A DNA stretch of 64,000 nucleotides. It comes from Salisediminibacterium halotolerans. GTDB lineage: Bacteria; Bacillota; Bacilli; Bacillales; Salisediminibacteriaceae. How positions within the stretch are numbered: the stretch's first letter is position 1; each line of letters opens with the position of its first letter. The stretch is from assembly GCF_003814815.1 (NCBI RefSeq), contig NZ_RKQQ01000002.1:485418-549417 (forward strand). The letters are read 5' to 3'. The translations under genes and the position numbers were made by a program. Of this stretch, positions 7,688-16,340 are shown piece after piece. The notes beneath the pieces were generated by a model, which did not search any database, was not told the origin of the DNA, and saw only the letters and a program-made list of their open reading frames with translations.

Positions 7688-10438
7688 TTAATTATCGCCT
7701 TCATTGCCTTCATCCGGATTATTGTTTTCTGCCGGGGCATTATTCGCATTGTTTTCTTGCGCCTCAGCCGGCTCGTTTCCAGTATTCTCAGCTTCATTAG
7801 CATTGTTGGCATCGTTGTTCGTGTTGTTATTGTTATTTTCTGTATTGTTGCCGTTGTTGTTATTTTCAGCCGGTGTATTGTTTTCATTATTGTTTTCCGG
7901 CTCGTTATTCATTTCATTGTTGTCATCTTCATTATTCTCGTTGGCATTATTGTTGTTATTGTCATTTTCGTTTTCTTCGTTATTTTCCTCGTTATTATTG
8001 TTATTATTTTCTTCATTGTTGTCTTCGTTGTTGTTTTCCTCGTTATTTTCCTCATCATCATCTTCATCGTCATCCGGGATCGTCACTTCAACCGTGGCCG
8101 AATCGCTTTCAATATCATCATCTTCAACTGCAACTGCGGTTACCCTGATACTGTATGTTTCCCCGGGAGCAGGGCCGGTGAATTGATATTCTGTTCCGGA
8201 TGTTGTTTCAAATGACTGATAGTCATCCGCGTCAGGTTCCTGTACTTCTACTTCAAATTCAACCTCTTCATCGCCTTCATAATCCCAGGAAACATCGATA
8301 CGATCCTCGTCTTCGTTGTATGAAGCAGACAAGTTCGAAATTCCGGACAGTTCAGCAAACTCATCGGATTCATCTTCCGGTTCATGGCCGCGGACAAATA
8401 ATTCGGTAATGATTTCGTCATCAGGTGTCAATGGGCCCGGCAAAAGGCCAGTTGATTCTTCCACCTCGAGTTCAACAACGGAATCAGGCTGGGTGAATTC
8501 ACCAGGATCGCGGTCTTCATGGGCGTATTCCATAATTTCGCGAAAAATCGATCTCGCAATCGCGTTTTCTTGTTCATTCATATTGATTTGTCCATCGCCG
8601 ACACTCGGGTAACCGGTCCAGACTGCCGCAGTCAAATCCGTCGAATAACCGGCAAACCAGCTGTCTTTAATGTGGTTCGCTGGTATATTGTATTGCTCAA
8701 CCTGATCATCGGTGTAGTTTGTCGACCCAGTTTTACCGGCAATGTCGATTCCAGGTATTTGCGCTGACGTTCCTGTACCATCTGTTAACACATCGCGAAG
8801 CATATCGGTAATCATATAAGCGGTATAATCGTTCATCGCCTCTTCCGGTTCCGGTTCTAAGTCAATCGTTTGGCCGTCGCGGAATTCGACGCCGCGAACG
8901 GTGAACGGCTCGTTGTATTCGCCGTTGTTGCCAAATGCTCCGTAGGCGCCAGCCATATCAAGCGAAGACATATAGTTCGCTCCGAGGGCGTAAGATTCCC
9001 CGATATCGCCCATCGGAACATGCAGGTTTTCACCGAACTCTTCTGCATGATCGAGACCTGCTTCTTGGATCGCTTGCACCGCCGGGACGTTGCGTGAATC
9101 TTTTAAGGCTTCCCGCATTGTCATATCGCCGAGGTGCTGCCGGTCAAAGTTGCGCACTTGCTGGTCGCTGTTGGAATAATAATGTTCGCTGTCATCGAAA
9201 ATTTTTGCCGTCGGCCATTGCATATTGTCTATACCCGGACCGTAAGCGAAGATCGGTTTCGCTGTCGATCCGGCTTGTCCGGCTTGTGAATTGGTCGCCC
9301 AGTTCAACTGACGGGCGCCCTCTGATTCACCGCGCTGCCCGCCAAGCGCATGGACGCGGCCGTTTGTCGTGTCCATTAATGTGATTCCTGCTTGAAAGTA
9401 CTCGTCAGGAAAGTCAACAACCTCTTCGTTCATCACTTCATTCACGTACGATTGCAAGTCTTGGTCAAGGTTCGTATAAATTTTCAGGCCGCTTGAATAA
9501 ATATCATTCCATTCAATCCCGTCAATGGCTTCAACTTCTTCAAGCACTTGATCCAAATAGGCTTGATATTCTTCACCTTCGCTGTTTCCGCCTTGGTTGA
9601 GCTGATCTTCTACAGCGACAGCTTTGGCTTCTTCAGCTTCTTCCGCCGAAATGACATCATTTCGCTCCATCCGGTCAATAACTGTATTACGGCGATTCTC
9701 TGCAGCTTCCGGGTTATTAAACGGATTGTGAGCAGATGGTCTTTGCGGAATGCCGGCGATCAGTGCTGCATCTTCAATTGTCAGTTCATCAAGCGATTTA
9801 CTGAAAAAATAGTCGGATGCTTCAACAACACCGTAGCGGCTGCCGGAAAAATAAATCGCATTTAAATACATTTCAAGAATTTGATCCTTCGTATATTGCT
9901 GTTCAAGCCGGACGGCTAAATATTGCTCTTGCAATTTACGGGTAATCGTTTTATCAAAATCGAAATAGAGATTTTTGACGAGCTGCTGTGTAATTGTACT
10001 AGCGCCTTCGCTTCCGAAACCGCCGGTGATATTGGCGATAACAGCGCCGCCGATTCGACGGACATCAACCCCGAAGTGATCGTAGAACCGTTCATCTTCA
10101 ATCGAGATAAACGCATCTTGAACGAGATCCGGAATTTCATCGATGTCAGCGTAGCGGCGGTTTTCTCCGGTATCTAGTGAGGTGACGAGTTCGTCATCGA
10201 TGTCCATAATCTCCGGATTTTGGCTCATGACGAGATCATCTCTGTCAATTTCCGGGGCTCCGCTAATAATCGATGCCACAGTTACAGCGCCGGCAATGAA
10301 CAGCACGAGCAAAAAAACGGCTAGTGCGGTCAGCAGTTTTTTACCTTTCCCGCCTTTTTTCAAGTTTGTTTTTTTATCGTTTTCCGGCGATTTTTTTGTT
10401 TTTCTTCGGGCTTGCCGTGAGTAATTTTCGTCTGCCAT
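7688..10438 (-). CDS. ponA: Class A penicillin-binding protein 1A/1b (PonA)
   Basis: This is a 916-aa bifunctional peptidoglycan synthase. In order: basic cytoplasmic tail (1-35), one transmembrane helix (about 36-60), GT51 transglycosylase with catalytic E114 in SIEDERFYDHFG, transpeptidase with active-site S391 in GSTAKP, SRN and KTGS motifs, then a fibronectin type III-like domain. The last 170 residues or so are almost only Asn, Glu, Asp and Ala. B. subtilis PonA also has an Asn-rich tail, but this one is long and strongly acidic, which fits life in salt. Its RBS (GAAAGGAAG) follows recU by 17 nt, so recU-ponA form an operon, as in B. subtilis. Confidence 0.95.
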   Translation of the reverse strand: MADENYSRQARRKTKKSPENDKKTNLKKGGKGKKLLTALAVFLLVLFIAGAVTVASIISGAPEIDRDDLVMSQNPEIMDIDDELVTSLDTGENRRYADIDEIPDLVQDAFISIEDERFYDHFGVDVRRIGGAVIANITGGFGSEGASTITQQLVKNLYFDFDKTITRKLQEQYLAVRLEQQYTKDQILEMYLNAIYFSGSRYGVVEASDYFFSKSLDELTIEDAALIAGIPQRPSAHNPFNNPEAAENRRNTVIDRMERNDVISAEEAEEAKAVAVEDQLNQGGNSEGEEYQAYLDQVLEEVEAIDGIEWNDIYSSGLKIYTNLDQDLQSYVNEVMNEEVVDFPDEYFQAGITLMDTTNGRVHALGGQRGESEGARQLNWATNSQAGQAGSTAKPIFAYGPGIDNMQWPTAKIFDDSEHYYSNSDQQVRNFDRQHLGDMTMREALKDSRNVPAVQAIQEAGLDHAEEFGENLHVPMGDIGESYALGANYMSSLDMAGAYGAFGNNGEYNEPFTVRGVEFRDGQTIDLEPEPEEAMNDYTAYMITDMLRDVLTDGTGTSAQIPGIDIAGKTGSTNYTDDQVEQYNIPANHIKDSWFAGYSTDLTAAVWTGYPSVGDGQINMNEQENAIARSIFREIMEYAHEDRDPGEFTQPDSVVELEVEESTGLLPGPLTPDDEIITELFVRGHEPEDESDEFAELSGISNLSASYNEDEDRIDVSWDYEGDEEVEFEVEVQEPDADDYQSFETTSGTEYQFTGPAPGETYSIRVTAVAVEDDDIESDSATVEVTIPDDDEDDDEENNEENNNEDNNEENNNNNNEENNEENENDNNNNNANENNEDDNNEMNNEPENNNENNTPAENNNNGNNTENNNNNTNNDANNANEAENTGNEPAEAQENNANNAPAENNNPDEGNEGDN

Positions 10439-10455
10439 CTGTTCATCTTCCTTTC

Positions 10456-11067
10456 TTAATTTAACCTGAGTATGCGGTCGATCACACGCAGGTAATCAAC
10501 CCTGGGGTGATATCCTACCGCAATAGGGTAGCTGATTTCTTCGATTATCGTTTTCGGCAAAGATTTCCGTTTTGATGTTTTGTCTTCATAGTAGGGGATG
10601 AAGTCTTCCGCCTTAACTAAAAACACTTCTTCTGTTTTGGCAAAGCGCATCAAAATAAACGAGCATCCGCCGTGAGAAACAATATCTTTCATGTGGTCTA
10701 TTTGATGCTGATGGAAATTTTTAAACGGAAAGCTTGTTTTATTTTTTGTTTCTTTTGCTTCAAAATCAAGATAAAACCCTTTATACACACCATTGTAGTC
10801 AGTTGTAGACGGTTTTTTAAAATACGCTTCCGTAACGACGGCAGCGCTTCTTTTCGGGTAATGAACATTAACGATTTGCAGCGGTAAAGGTTTTTTATGA
10901 ATATTAGCGATCTTGCGGCTGCGATAATATTCGTTCGTTTCGTTGATGTCTTCTTCAAGCGTCATTCCTCTGTTGCTAAAACGTTCGTCTTTATGTTTGA
11001 CGTTATTATTTTCTGAAAGGATTCGCTTTGGAGTATATTTTTTTCCGTTCGGATAACGAATAGCCAT
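10456..11067 (-). CDS. recU: Holliday junction resolvase RecU
   Basis: This 203-aa homodimeric endonuclease resolves recombination intermediates. It has NRGMTLEEDINETNEYY near the start, then the catalytic Asp/Glu/Lys cluster in TTDYNGVYKGFYLDFEAKETKN around residues 90-115, and the stalk-like basic segment after it. Length matches the family (about 200 aa). It is the first gene of the recU-ponA operon; a candidate promoter lies at 11112-11139. Confidence 0.94.
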   Translation of the reverse strand: MAIRYPNGKKYTPKRILSENNNVKHKDERFSNRGMTLEEDINETNEYYRSRKIANIHKKPLPLQIVNVHYPKRSAAVVTEAYFKKPSTTDYNGVYKGFYLDFEAKETKNKTSFPFKNFHQHQIDHMKDIVSHGGCSFILMRFAKTEEVFLVKAEDFIPYYEDKTSKRKSLPKTIIEEISYPIAVGYHPRVDYLRVIDRILRLN

Positions 11068-11111
11068 TTGCAGCTCCTTTCTGCTTTGCTGTGACAGGGT
11101 GTCACCGATCT

Positions 11112-11139
11112 ATCTTATCATATCTTAAACGGGTGACAA
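11112..11139 (-). promoter_or_regulatory. Candidate sigma-A promoter for recU-ponA
   Basis: On the minus strand TTGTCA (11134-11139) and TAAGAT (11112-11117) are separated by 16 nt. A small inverted repeat GTGACA/TGTCAC (about 11091-11105) lies in the leader. Sequence match only. Confidence 0.45.
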
Positions 11140-11250
11140 ATACGAAAAATCGCACAGTTTTATTATATTTGAGCTGCTTGGCAATGAAAAAAAGATAAGG
11201 AATAGGTTTCTCGCTGATGATTTGGTACAATTTTATAAGAGGTGAATTAA

Positions 11251-11619
11251 ATGACAGACAAACAACGAACATTACAAGAACAAACCGAGAACTTAAAACG
11301 GTTAAACAAGAAGACGTACGAATATTTCAATCAATACAGTCAATCAAATAGCGAAGCAGATTTTCATAAGGAAGTGAAGCCGTTTGCCGATGAGGTGAAA
11401 GAAGCTCTTGAAGCGTGGGTTCCGATTGTGACGGAATGGATAGATCATGAAAAACCACAATATTTGCATCGTGAACAAATCGATCAGCTGACGGAAAACT
11501 TCGAAGTTGCTGCCGTAGCATGTTTTCAGTCAGATACGAAGAAAAAACGCTTCATTGAACGGTATAAATCGATCGAATATACGTTGTCGATTGTCTCACC
11601 GGAAGGCGGGGACGATTAA
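11251..11619 (+). CDS. yppE: YppE family protein (DUF1798)
   Basis: This 122-aa soluble, mostly helical protein matches B. subtilis YppE: the blocks FHKEVKPFADEVKEAL, KPQYLHREQID and KKRFIERYKSIEYTLSIV are recognisable. No function is established. It is divergent from recU, as in B. subtilis. The stop is followed directly by the GTG of the next gene, so the two are translationally coupled. Confidence 0.82.
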   Translation: MTDKQRTLQEQTENLKRLNKKTYEYFNQYSQSNSEADFHKEVKPFADEVKEALEAWVPIVTEWIDHEKPQYLHREQIDQLTENFEVAAVACFQSDTKKKRFIERYKSIEYTLSIVSPEGGDD

Positions 11620-12090
11620 GTGAAGCAAGCTCTGATCAAAGTTTTTTGTTTATTCAATGTATTATTGCTGGCGGTCATCACTGTAGCCTGCAACGATGGT
11701 GAAAACTTCAGGCCGGCGGAAAACAAAGAAATCGAAGAAGAATTGCACAGTTTTATGAAATCTTATAAAGAAGAATGGGAAGACAGTTTAATTGATCAGC
11801 ATTATTCAGTAATGGAAAATTACTTCGTTCCAAACAGCCAAGTCTATCACATGGAAAGACGCCGACATCAAGATCTTATAAGCAACAAAAAAGTTGAAAA
11901 GCTTGAAGAATTTAAAAATATTGAAATTGAAACGGCAGAAGATGATGTTTATCGTTTTCGCGCGGACGAGAGAATAACGGTTGACGGTTCTAATGAGCAG
12001 ACTGAAGACGTTGAAGCTCGCAGGTATACAATAGAAAGACGCTCAAACGACTTGAGGATAACGTCGATTGAACGCGAAGATGAGATGTAA
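11620..12090 (+). CDS. Putative lipoprotein of unknown function
   Basis: This 156-aa protein starts with GTG immediately after the yppE stop. It has a basic N-terminus, a hydrophobic stretch (LIKVFCLFNVLLLAVITVAC) and a Cys at about residue 24 in a loose lipobox (ITVAC), followed by a charged region rich in Glu, Asp, Lys and Arg. It is probably exported and lipid-anchored. The mature part looks like a small alpha/beta domain but I do not recognise the family. The lipobox is not canonical, so anchoring is an inference. Confidence 0.7.
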   Translation: MKQALIKVFCLFNVLLLAVITVACNDGENFRPAENKEIEEELHSFMKSYKEEWEDSLIDQHYSVMENYFVPNSQVYHMERRRHQDLISNKKVEKLEEFKNIEIETAEDDVYRFRADERITVDGSNEQTEDVEARRYTIERRSNDLRITSIEREDEM

Positions 12091-12124
12091 ATTGCGGCTT
12101 ATCATTTTAAGGGGGTAATGGACT

Positions 12125-12697
12125 GTGAAAGCACTTATAGTGATCGATTATACGAATGATTTTGTGGCAGATAACGGGGTTTTATCTTGCGGTGAACCCG
12201 GACAAGCGATTGACGGTCGTTTGGCTGAATTGATGGCTCTTTTTATTGATACGGAAGACTACATCGTCTTAGCAGCAGATAAACACGAGCAAGACGATCG
12301 GTATCATCCTGAACGGTTGTTATTTCCTCCGCACAACCTTACCGGCACATCCGGCAGAGAACTTTACGGCGAATTCGGACAATTCGTAAACAGGTTGGAT
12401 CAAGATCAACAGTCTTTTTACTATTGGATGGACAAAACGAGATACAGTGCTTTTGCCGGGACTGATTTAGAATTAAAGTTGCGTGAAAGGGGCATTACTG
12501 AACTTCATTTAACCGGAGTATGCACGGATATTTGTGTCTTGCATACGGCAGTGGATGCTTATAACAAAGGGTTTGATATCGTTGTTCACAAAGATGCCGT
12601 TGCCAGTTTTGATGAAACCGGTCATGAATGGGCGTTAAATCATTTTGCTAATACACTCGGAGCTCAAGTCGTTGAAAAATGGGTTGCGGTAAAATAA
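12125..12697 (+). CDS. pncA: Nicotinamidase
   Basis: This 190-aa isochorismatase-fold hydrolase converts nicotinamide to nicotinate for NAD salvage. It matches B. subtilis PncA closely (IDYTNDFVADNG, SCGEPGQ, YHPERLLFPPHN, KTRYSAFAGTDLELKLRER). The catalytic triad is D8, K104 and C137 (GVCTDICV); D52, H54 and H61, with H70, fit the metal site. The start is GTG at 12125 with AAGGGGG upstream. A hairpin follows, then the second repeat copy. Confidence 0.92.
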   Translation: MKALIVIDYTNDFVADNGVLSCGEPGQAIDGRLAELMALFIDTEDYIVLAADKHEQDDRYHPERLLFPPHNLTGTSGRELYGEFGQFVNRLDQDQQSFYYWMDKTRYSAFAGTDLELKLRERGITELHLTGVCTDICVLHTAVDAYNKGFDIVVHKDAVASFDETGHEWALNHFANTLGAQVVEKWVAVK

Positions 12698-12718
12698 ACA
12701 CCTAGCTGAATTTCAACT

Positions 12719-12743
12719 TGAAACCGCCTTTTAAAGGCGGTTT
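12719..12743 (+). terminator. Terminator hairpin after pncA, left copy of a duplicated pair
   Basis: AAACCGCCTTT (12721-12731) pairs with AAAGGCGGTTT (12733-12743). CAGAG follows rather than a T-tract. The same hairpin, identical over about 25 nt, recurs at 13251-13275. Confidence 0.78.
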
Positions 12744-13252
12744 CAGAGTGTTGACAAAGTCATGACATCATTAGATGTCATGTTAAAAGGAACGGATGAC
12801 GACGCATCGTCCGGCTTATTTCCTGCGGGCGAGCGCCGAGCCGCTTCGGGCAGACGCCCTGCAGGGTCTCGTCTGTCTCGCTTTCCCGCGGGAAAAAGCC
12901 GGGATGCTGGGTCATCCTCCTTCTTTGAATCGAGTGTATTCATAATAAAGGAAGCCATGCATCCACTCCTCCGACGCCTCCGGGAAAGCAAGGAGGCTGC
13001 TGAAAAAGTAGATGATCGATTGGATTCCTGCATATTTATTCTTCCTTATAAATCGAGAAATTTTATGAGCCCGGAGCAAACTCGACGCCTGCGGGAAAAG
13101 CAACTGCCAATGTATTTGCGACGAGTAACCGCAGGAGCAGAAGACCCCGCAAGAAGCGATTTCGCTTCTGAGGAGGCTGAGGCGTTGCCCGCGGCAAGCG
13201 GAGGTTAGTGGCTGCGTGGCTTACGTCAAAATATTAATATGTCTACAAGCTG
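12744..13252 (-). repeat. Modular TIR repeat element, copy 2 (inverted)
   Basis: This fills most of the 682-bp gap between pncA and the transporter gene. Ends are TGTTGACAAA (12749-12758) and ATGTCTACA (13239-13247). Orientation is opposite to copies 1, 3, 4 and 5. The right-half hairpin (GGATGACG at about 12786 to GTCATCC at about 12918) is of intermediate length and lacks the AAGACACGGCGAAGTCTT submodule. The left-half hairpin carries a different apical insert of about 200 bp (roughly 12990-13195, starting GGCTGCTGAAAAAG) in place of module A. The linker is type II (TATGAATACACTC). No gene is seen in this gap. Confidence 0.88.
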
Positions 13253-13279
13253 AAACCGCCTTTTAAAGGCGGTTTTTTT
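13251..13279 (+). terminator. Terminator hairpin, right copy, with T-tract
   Basis: The stem (13253-13275) matches 12721-12743 base for base, and here runs into a tract of seven T (13273-13279). It therefore looks like the original 3' part of the pncA terminator, now displaced about 530 bp from the gene. Confidence 0.8.
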
Positions 13280-13379
13280 CAATAAATGCGCACAAATCAT
13301 GTCGTTCCCATTTCTTGTAATCGAGTATAATAGAGGCAGGAGCCTGTTTCGAAAACAGTGACACAGAAGGGGGGATTTT

Positions 13380-15230
13380 ATGGCACTCGATTTAATGCTG
13401 ACACTTACGATTCTTTTTCTGACTGTTGTTTTGTTTATATGGGGGAAGTACCGTGCTGATTTTGTTGCGCTTCTGTCGATGACGGCGCTGTTATTGTCCG
13501 GTATTTTATCACCCGAAGAAGCGCTCAGCGGTTTTTCAAATACATTAGTCATTATGATCGCAGGGCTTTTTGTGGTAGGTGCAGGGATTTTTCGAACCGG
13601 ACTGGCCGAAATGGCAGGGCGAAAGGTTGTTCGGATTGGAAAAGGAAAACCGCGTGTGCTGTTGATTTTATTTATGGGGCTTGTCGCTTTTTTAAGCGCT
13701 TTTATGAGCAACACAGGAACGGTAGCTGTCTTAATGCCGGTGATCATGAACGTTTCCCTGCAAATGAATATCAGCCCTTCGCGGTTTTTAATGCCTGTCG
13801 CTTATGCAAGCAGTCTAGGCGGGGTATTAACATTAATCGGCACGCCGCCGAATTTAATTGTCAGCAATACGTTGACCGAGTACGGTTACGAACGCCTCGG
13901 ATTTTTTGCTTTTACACCTGTCGGAGTTGTTGCTTTAAGTGTGGGAATCATCATCATTGCGACATTTTGGAACAAGCTGATTCCGTCTAAAGAGACGTTT
14001 GTGTCCGAGGCCGGGAGGGGACAGGCCCCTTCAGAATTGTTAAAAACATACGGATTATCAGCCAGCGTTTTTACTTTGAAAATACTCAATGATTCACGGA
14101 TGAAAAACTGTGCGCTTAAAGATCTCCGTTTGCCGAACCGCTATGGAATCACCGTTTTGCTTCTAGAACGCAGCAAAAGTGCGAGCGGGTTAAAAAACCG
14201 TTATGAACCGGAAACAGCCAGCGCGAAAACCGTTATACAATCGGGGGATCTTTTGCATGTCGAAGGAAATGAAAAAGCGGTGCGGGCTTTTGCACAAGAT
14301 TACCAGCTAATGATTTGTGAAATGACAGCAGAAGACCTTGAAGAACGGTTAGTAGACAAAAATACCGGGGTTGCGGAAATGCTTTTGACTCCGGATTCCG
14401 ATTTTATCGGGCGGACCGTGCAAGAACTGGATTTTCGTGAAACTTATCGATTAAATGTTGCTGCGATCCATCGTAAAGACCGTTACTTAACGAAAAATTG
14501 CGGCCATATTAAATTGAAATTCGGCGACGCACTGCTCGTTCAAGGAGAATGGACGGAGCTGGACAGATTAAATAAATTCGTCCGCGATTTCGTCGTTGTC
14601 GGAAACACCTCGGAAGAAGCTGCTGTTGCCCAGGCGAACGGGAAAGCGGTCCATGCCTTGGTCATTTTGACAAGTATGCTGTTATTGATGACATTTGAAA
14701 TTACAGCGCCGGTAACAGCAGTTTTGATTGCAGCGTTATTGATGCTTTTTTCCGGCTGTTTACGAAACATTGATGAAGCGTATTCACGTATAAATTGGGA
14801 AAGTGTGATATTGATTGGCGCAATGCTCCCAATGGCTACTGCGTTAGAAAAAACTGGCGGTGTCGAGGTTTTTTCCGCCTGGCTGATCGACGGTTTAGGC
14901 GTTTATGGCCCATTGGCGTTATTAGCAGCCTTTTATGTGAGCTCGATGATTTTCAGTCAAGTGATCAGCAACACGGCGACAGCTGTATTGTTTGCACCGA
15001 TTGCGATCGTGACAGCGATGGAGACAGGGATTAGCCCGTATCCGCTCGTCATTGCTGTATCAGTCGCTACAAGCATGGCTTTTGCAACACCGATCGCCTC
15101 TCCTCCAAACGCTATGGTTATGACGGCAGGCGGATATTCTTTTGCAGATTTTATAAAAGCCGGTGTTCCTTTGCAACTCGTTATATTTATTATCATGTTG
15201 ATTGTCATCCCGTATTTCTTTCCTTTTTAA
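13380..15230 (+). CDS. SLC13/DASS-family transporter with TrkA-C (RCK_C) domains
   Basis: This 616-aa membrane protein has about ten or more hydrophobic segments split by a cytoplasmic region of about 200 residues (roughly 210-410) containing two TrkA-C-like domains (LKDLRLPNRYGITVLLLERS and IGRTVQELDFRETYRLNVAAIHR). The DASS signatures are seen: SNTGTVAVLMPV, IGTPPNLIVSN in the first half and SNTATAVLFAPIA, FATPIASPPNAMV in the second. Members import sulfate, dicarboxylates or related anions with Na+; the substrate here is unknown. A TATAAT at 13326-13331 may be its -10 box, but the -35 is poor. RBS is AAGGGGGG. Confidence 0.87.
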   Translation: MALDLMLTLTILFLTVVLFIWGKYRADFVALLSMTALLLSGILSPEEALSGFSNTLVIMIAGLFVVGAGIFRTGLAEMAGRKVVRIGKGKPRVLLILFMGLVAFLSAFMSNTGTVAVLMPVIMNVSLQMNISPSRFLMPVAYASSLGGVLTLIGTPPNLIVSNTLTEYGYERLGFFAFTPVGVVALSVGIIIIATFWNKLIPSKETFVSEAGRGQAPSELLKTYGLSASVFTLKILNDSRMKNCALKDLRLPNRYGITVLLLERSKSASGLKNRYEPETASAKTVIQSGDLLHVEGNEKAVRAFAQDYQLMICEMTAEDLEERLVDKNTGVAEMLLTPDSDFIGRTVQELDFRETYRLNVAAIHRKDRYLTKNCGHIKLKFGDALLVQGEWTELDRLNKFVRDFVVVGNTSEEAAVAQANGKAVHALVILTSMLLLMTFEITAPVTAVLIAALLMLFSGCLRNIDEAYSRINWESVILIGAMLPMATALEKTGGVEVFSAWLIDGLGVYGPLALLAAFYVSSMIFSQVISNTATAVLFAPIAIVTAMETGISPYPLVIAVSVATSMAFATPIASPPNAMVMTAGGYSFADFIKAGVPLQLVIFIIMLIVIPYFFPF

Positions 15231-15279
15231 TTTTGGCAGTGATATGATAAATTGATGAGTAGTAAAAGGGGAGTTGGCG

Positions 15280-15606
15280 ATGAAACAAATGTCAGACCGT
15301 AACGAATTGACTGATATCATTTATTTTTCCTCAAGCGTTCTTGTATATTTTTATACGCCGCTGTGCGGCACGTGTGATTTAGCCCGTCAATTTATTGAAA
15401 TGGCCGAGACTGCCGCAGCGGATAAAGTTGAGGTATATGAGATGGATATAAATTTAATGAAACAGTTAGTTTCAGACTATAAAATCGAAAGTGTACCGTG
15501 TTTAGTTCGTTTTGAAGGCGGCGAAGCTGTCAGCCGTATCCAGGCATTTGAATCGGTAACCAATGTCTATAATTTTTTGATGAATTCGTATGCAAGGAGT
15601 GAGTAA
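15280..15606 (+). CDS. Thioredoxin-like protein (YtpP type)
   Basis: This 108-aa cytosolic thioredoxin-fold protein has the redox motif CGTC (in YTPLCGTCDLA, near residue 28) and a cis-Pro region VPCLVRFEGG. The CGTC sequence and size resemble Bacillus YtpP rather than TrxA (CGPC). The ATG at 15280 lies 6 nt after AAAAGGGGAG; an upstream TTG at 15274 is too close. It is 2 nt before the next thioredoxin-fold gene, so the two are probably an operon of related thiol oxidoreductases. Confidence 0.85.
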   Translation: MKQMSDRNELTDIIYFSSSVLVYFYTPLCGTCDLARQFIEMAETAAADKVEVYEMDINLMKQLVSDYKIESVPCLVRFEGGEAVSRIQAFESVTNVYNFLMNSYARSE

Positions 15607-15608
15607 TA

Positions 15609-16031
15609 ATGAAAGCACCGGCATTCACAGTGAAAAAATGGGGATCTGAAGAAACTGTTTCTTTGTCTGATTACGAGGGGAAAGCATTGCTGTTAACGTT
15701 TTGGGTTTCTTGGTGTCCGGATTGCCGAAGGGATTTGTATAATAAGCAGCAGCTGTATGAGGCAATGAACACAGCGGATGTAGATGTGTTAATGATTCAT
15801 GTCCCCGGACGTGAATCTGATGAGACAGAAGCTGAAAAATATATTGCTGAACACGGATATACACTGCCGATCGCCTCGGATAATGGTTCAGAATGGTACG
15901 ACAAATACCGCTGTATGTCAGCGCCGACGACATTCGTTATCGATGCCGAAGGTGAGATCATCGGCAATTTAAATGATAAAGCCGGGTTTCAGGATGTTCT
16001 GAAACTTTTGGGGAAAGTCCTGCAAGCATGA
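15609..16031 (+). CDS. TlpA/ResA-like redoxin, cytosolic
   Basis: This 140-aa AhpC/TSA-redoxin family protein has CPDC in FWVSWCPDCRRDL (near residue 38-41) and a cis-Pro SAPTTFVIDAEGEI. Unlike ResA or StoA it has no N-terminal membrane anchor, so it should be cytosolic. It overlaps functionally and positionally with the preceding CGTC protein. Partner and substrate are unknown. RBS AAGGAGTGAG is inside the end of the upstream gene. Confidence 0.85.
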   Translation: MKAPAFTVKKWGSEETVSLSDYEGKALLLTFWVSWCPDCRRDLYNKQQLYEAMNTADVDVLMIHVPGRESDETEAEKYIAEHGYTLPIASDNGSEWYDKYRCMSAPTTFVIDAEGEIIGNLNDKAGFQDVLKLLGKVLQA

Positions 16032-16076
16032 TCGTATATAAACAACAGCTATTTTCAACCAGCTTGTCAAAGTTTA

Positions 16077-16286
16077 CAGAACTTAAAACGATTATTTTGA
16101 CGTAAGCCACGCAGCCGTTAACCTCCGCTTGCCCCGGGCAAGGAGGCGTCGGAGGAAGCGGCTGTATGGCTTTCTTGCTTTGCAGAACAATATTGACACT
16201 GAGCTGTTTGAAACAGGGACGATGCGCAGCGATCCGTCCCTTTTAATATGACATCGATCGATGTCATGACTTTGTCTGCACTCTAA
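16077..16286 (+). repeat. Modular TIR repeat element, copy 3 (minimal form)
   Basis: This is the shortest complete copy, about 210 bp, filling most of the 309-bp gap before the phosphoesterase gene. The left hairpin (about 16104-16169) has no apical module: CTTGCCC and GGGCAAG meet directly (about 16128-16143). The right half is only GGGACGATGCG..CGATCCGTCCC (16216-16240). The exact palindrome TGACATCGATCGATGTCA is at 16249-16266. The right end TTTGTCTGCACTCT is clear (16271-16284); the left end is degenerate (CAGAACTTAAAACG). The left flank shows no duplicated hairpin. Confidence 0.82.
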
Positions 16287-16287
16287 A

Positions 16288-16319
16288 ACGGGATGACCTC
16301 AGAGGAGGTCATCCCGTTT
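16288..16319 (-). terminator. Terminator for the phosphoesterase gene
   Basis: ACGGGATGACCTC (16288-16300) pairs with GAGGTCATCCCGT (16305-16317). On the minus strand it follows the gene at 16341-17075. It abuts the right end of repeat copy 3. Confidence 0.7.
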
Positions 16320-16340
16320 AGATTCGTCTGAACCATTTAT

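Noticed and set aside
7704..8215. Leu/Ser- and Val/Ile-rich frames on the plus strand that look like membrane proteins
   Set aside because: They are the complement of the Asn/Glu repeat tail of ponA; codons AAY/GAR read backwards give hydrophobic residues. No RBS or promoter supports them.
11112..11139. SOS (LexA) box upstream of recU
   Set aside because: No CGAACN4GTTCG-type sequence is present between recU and yppE.
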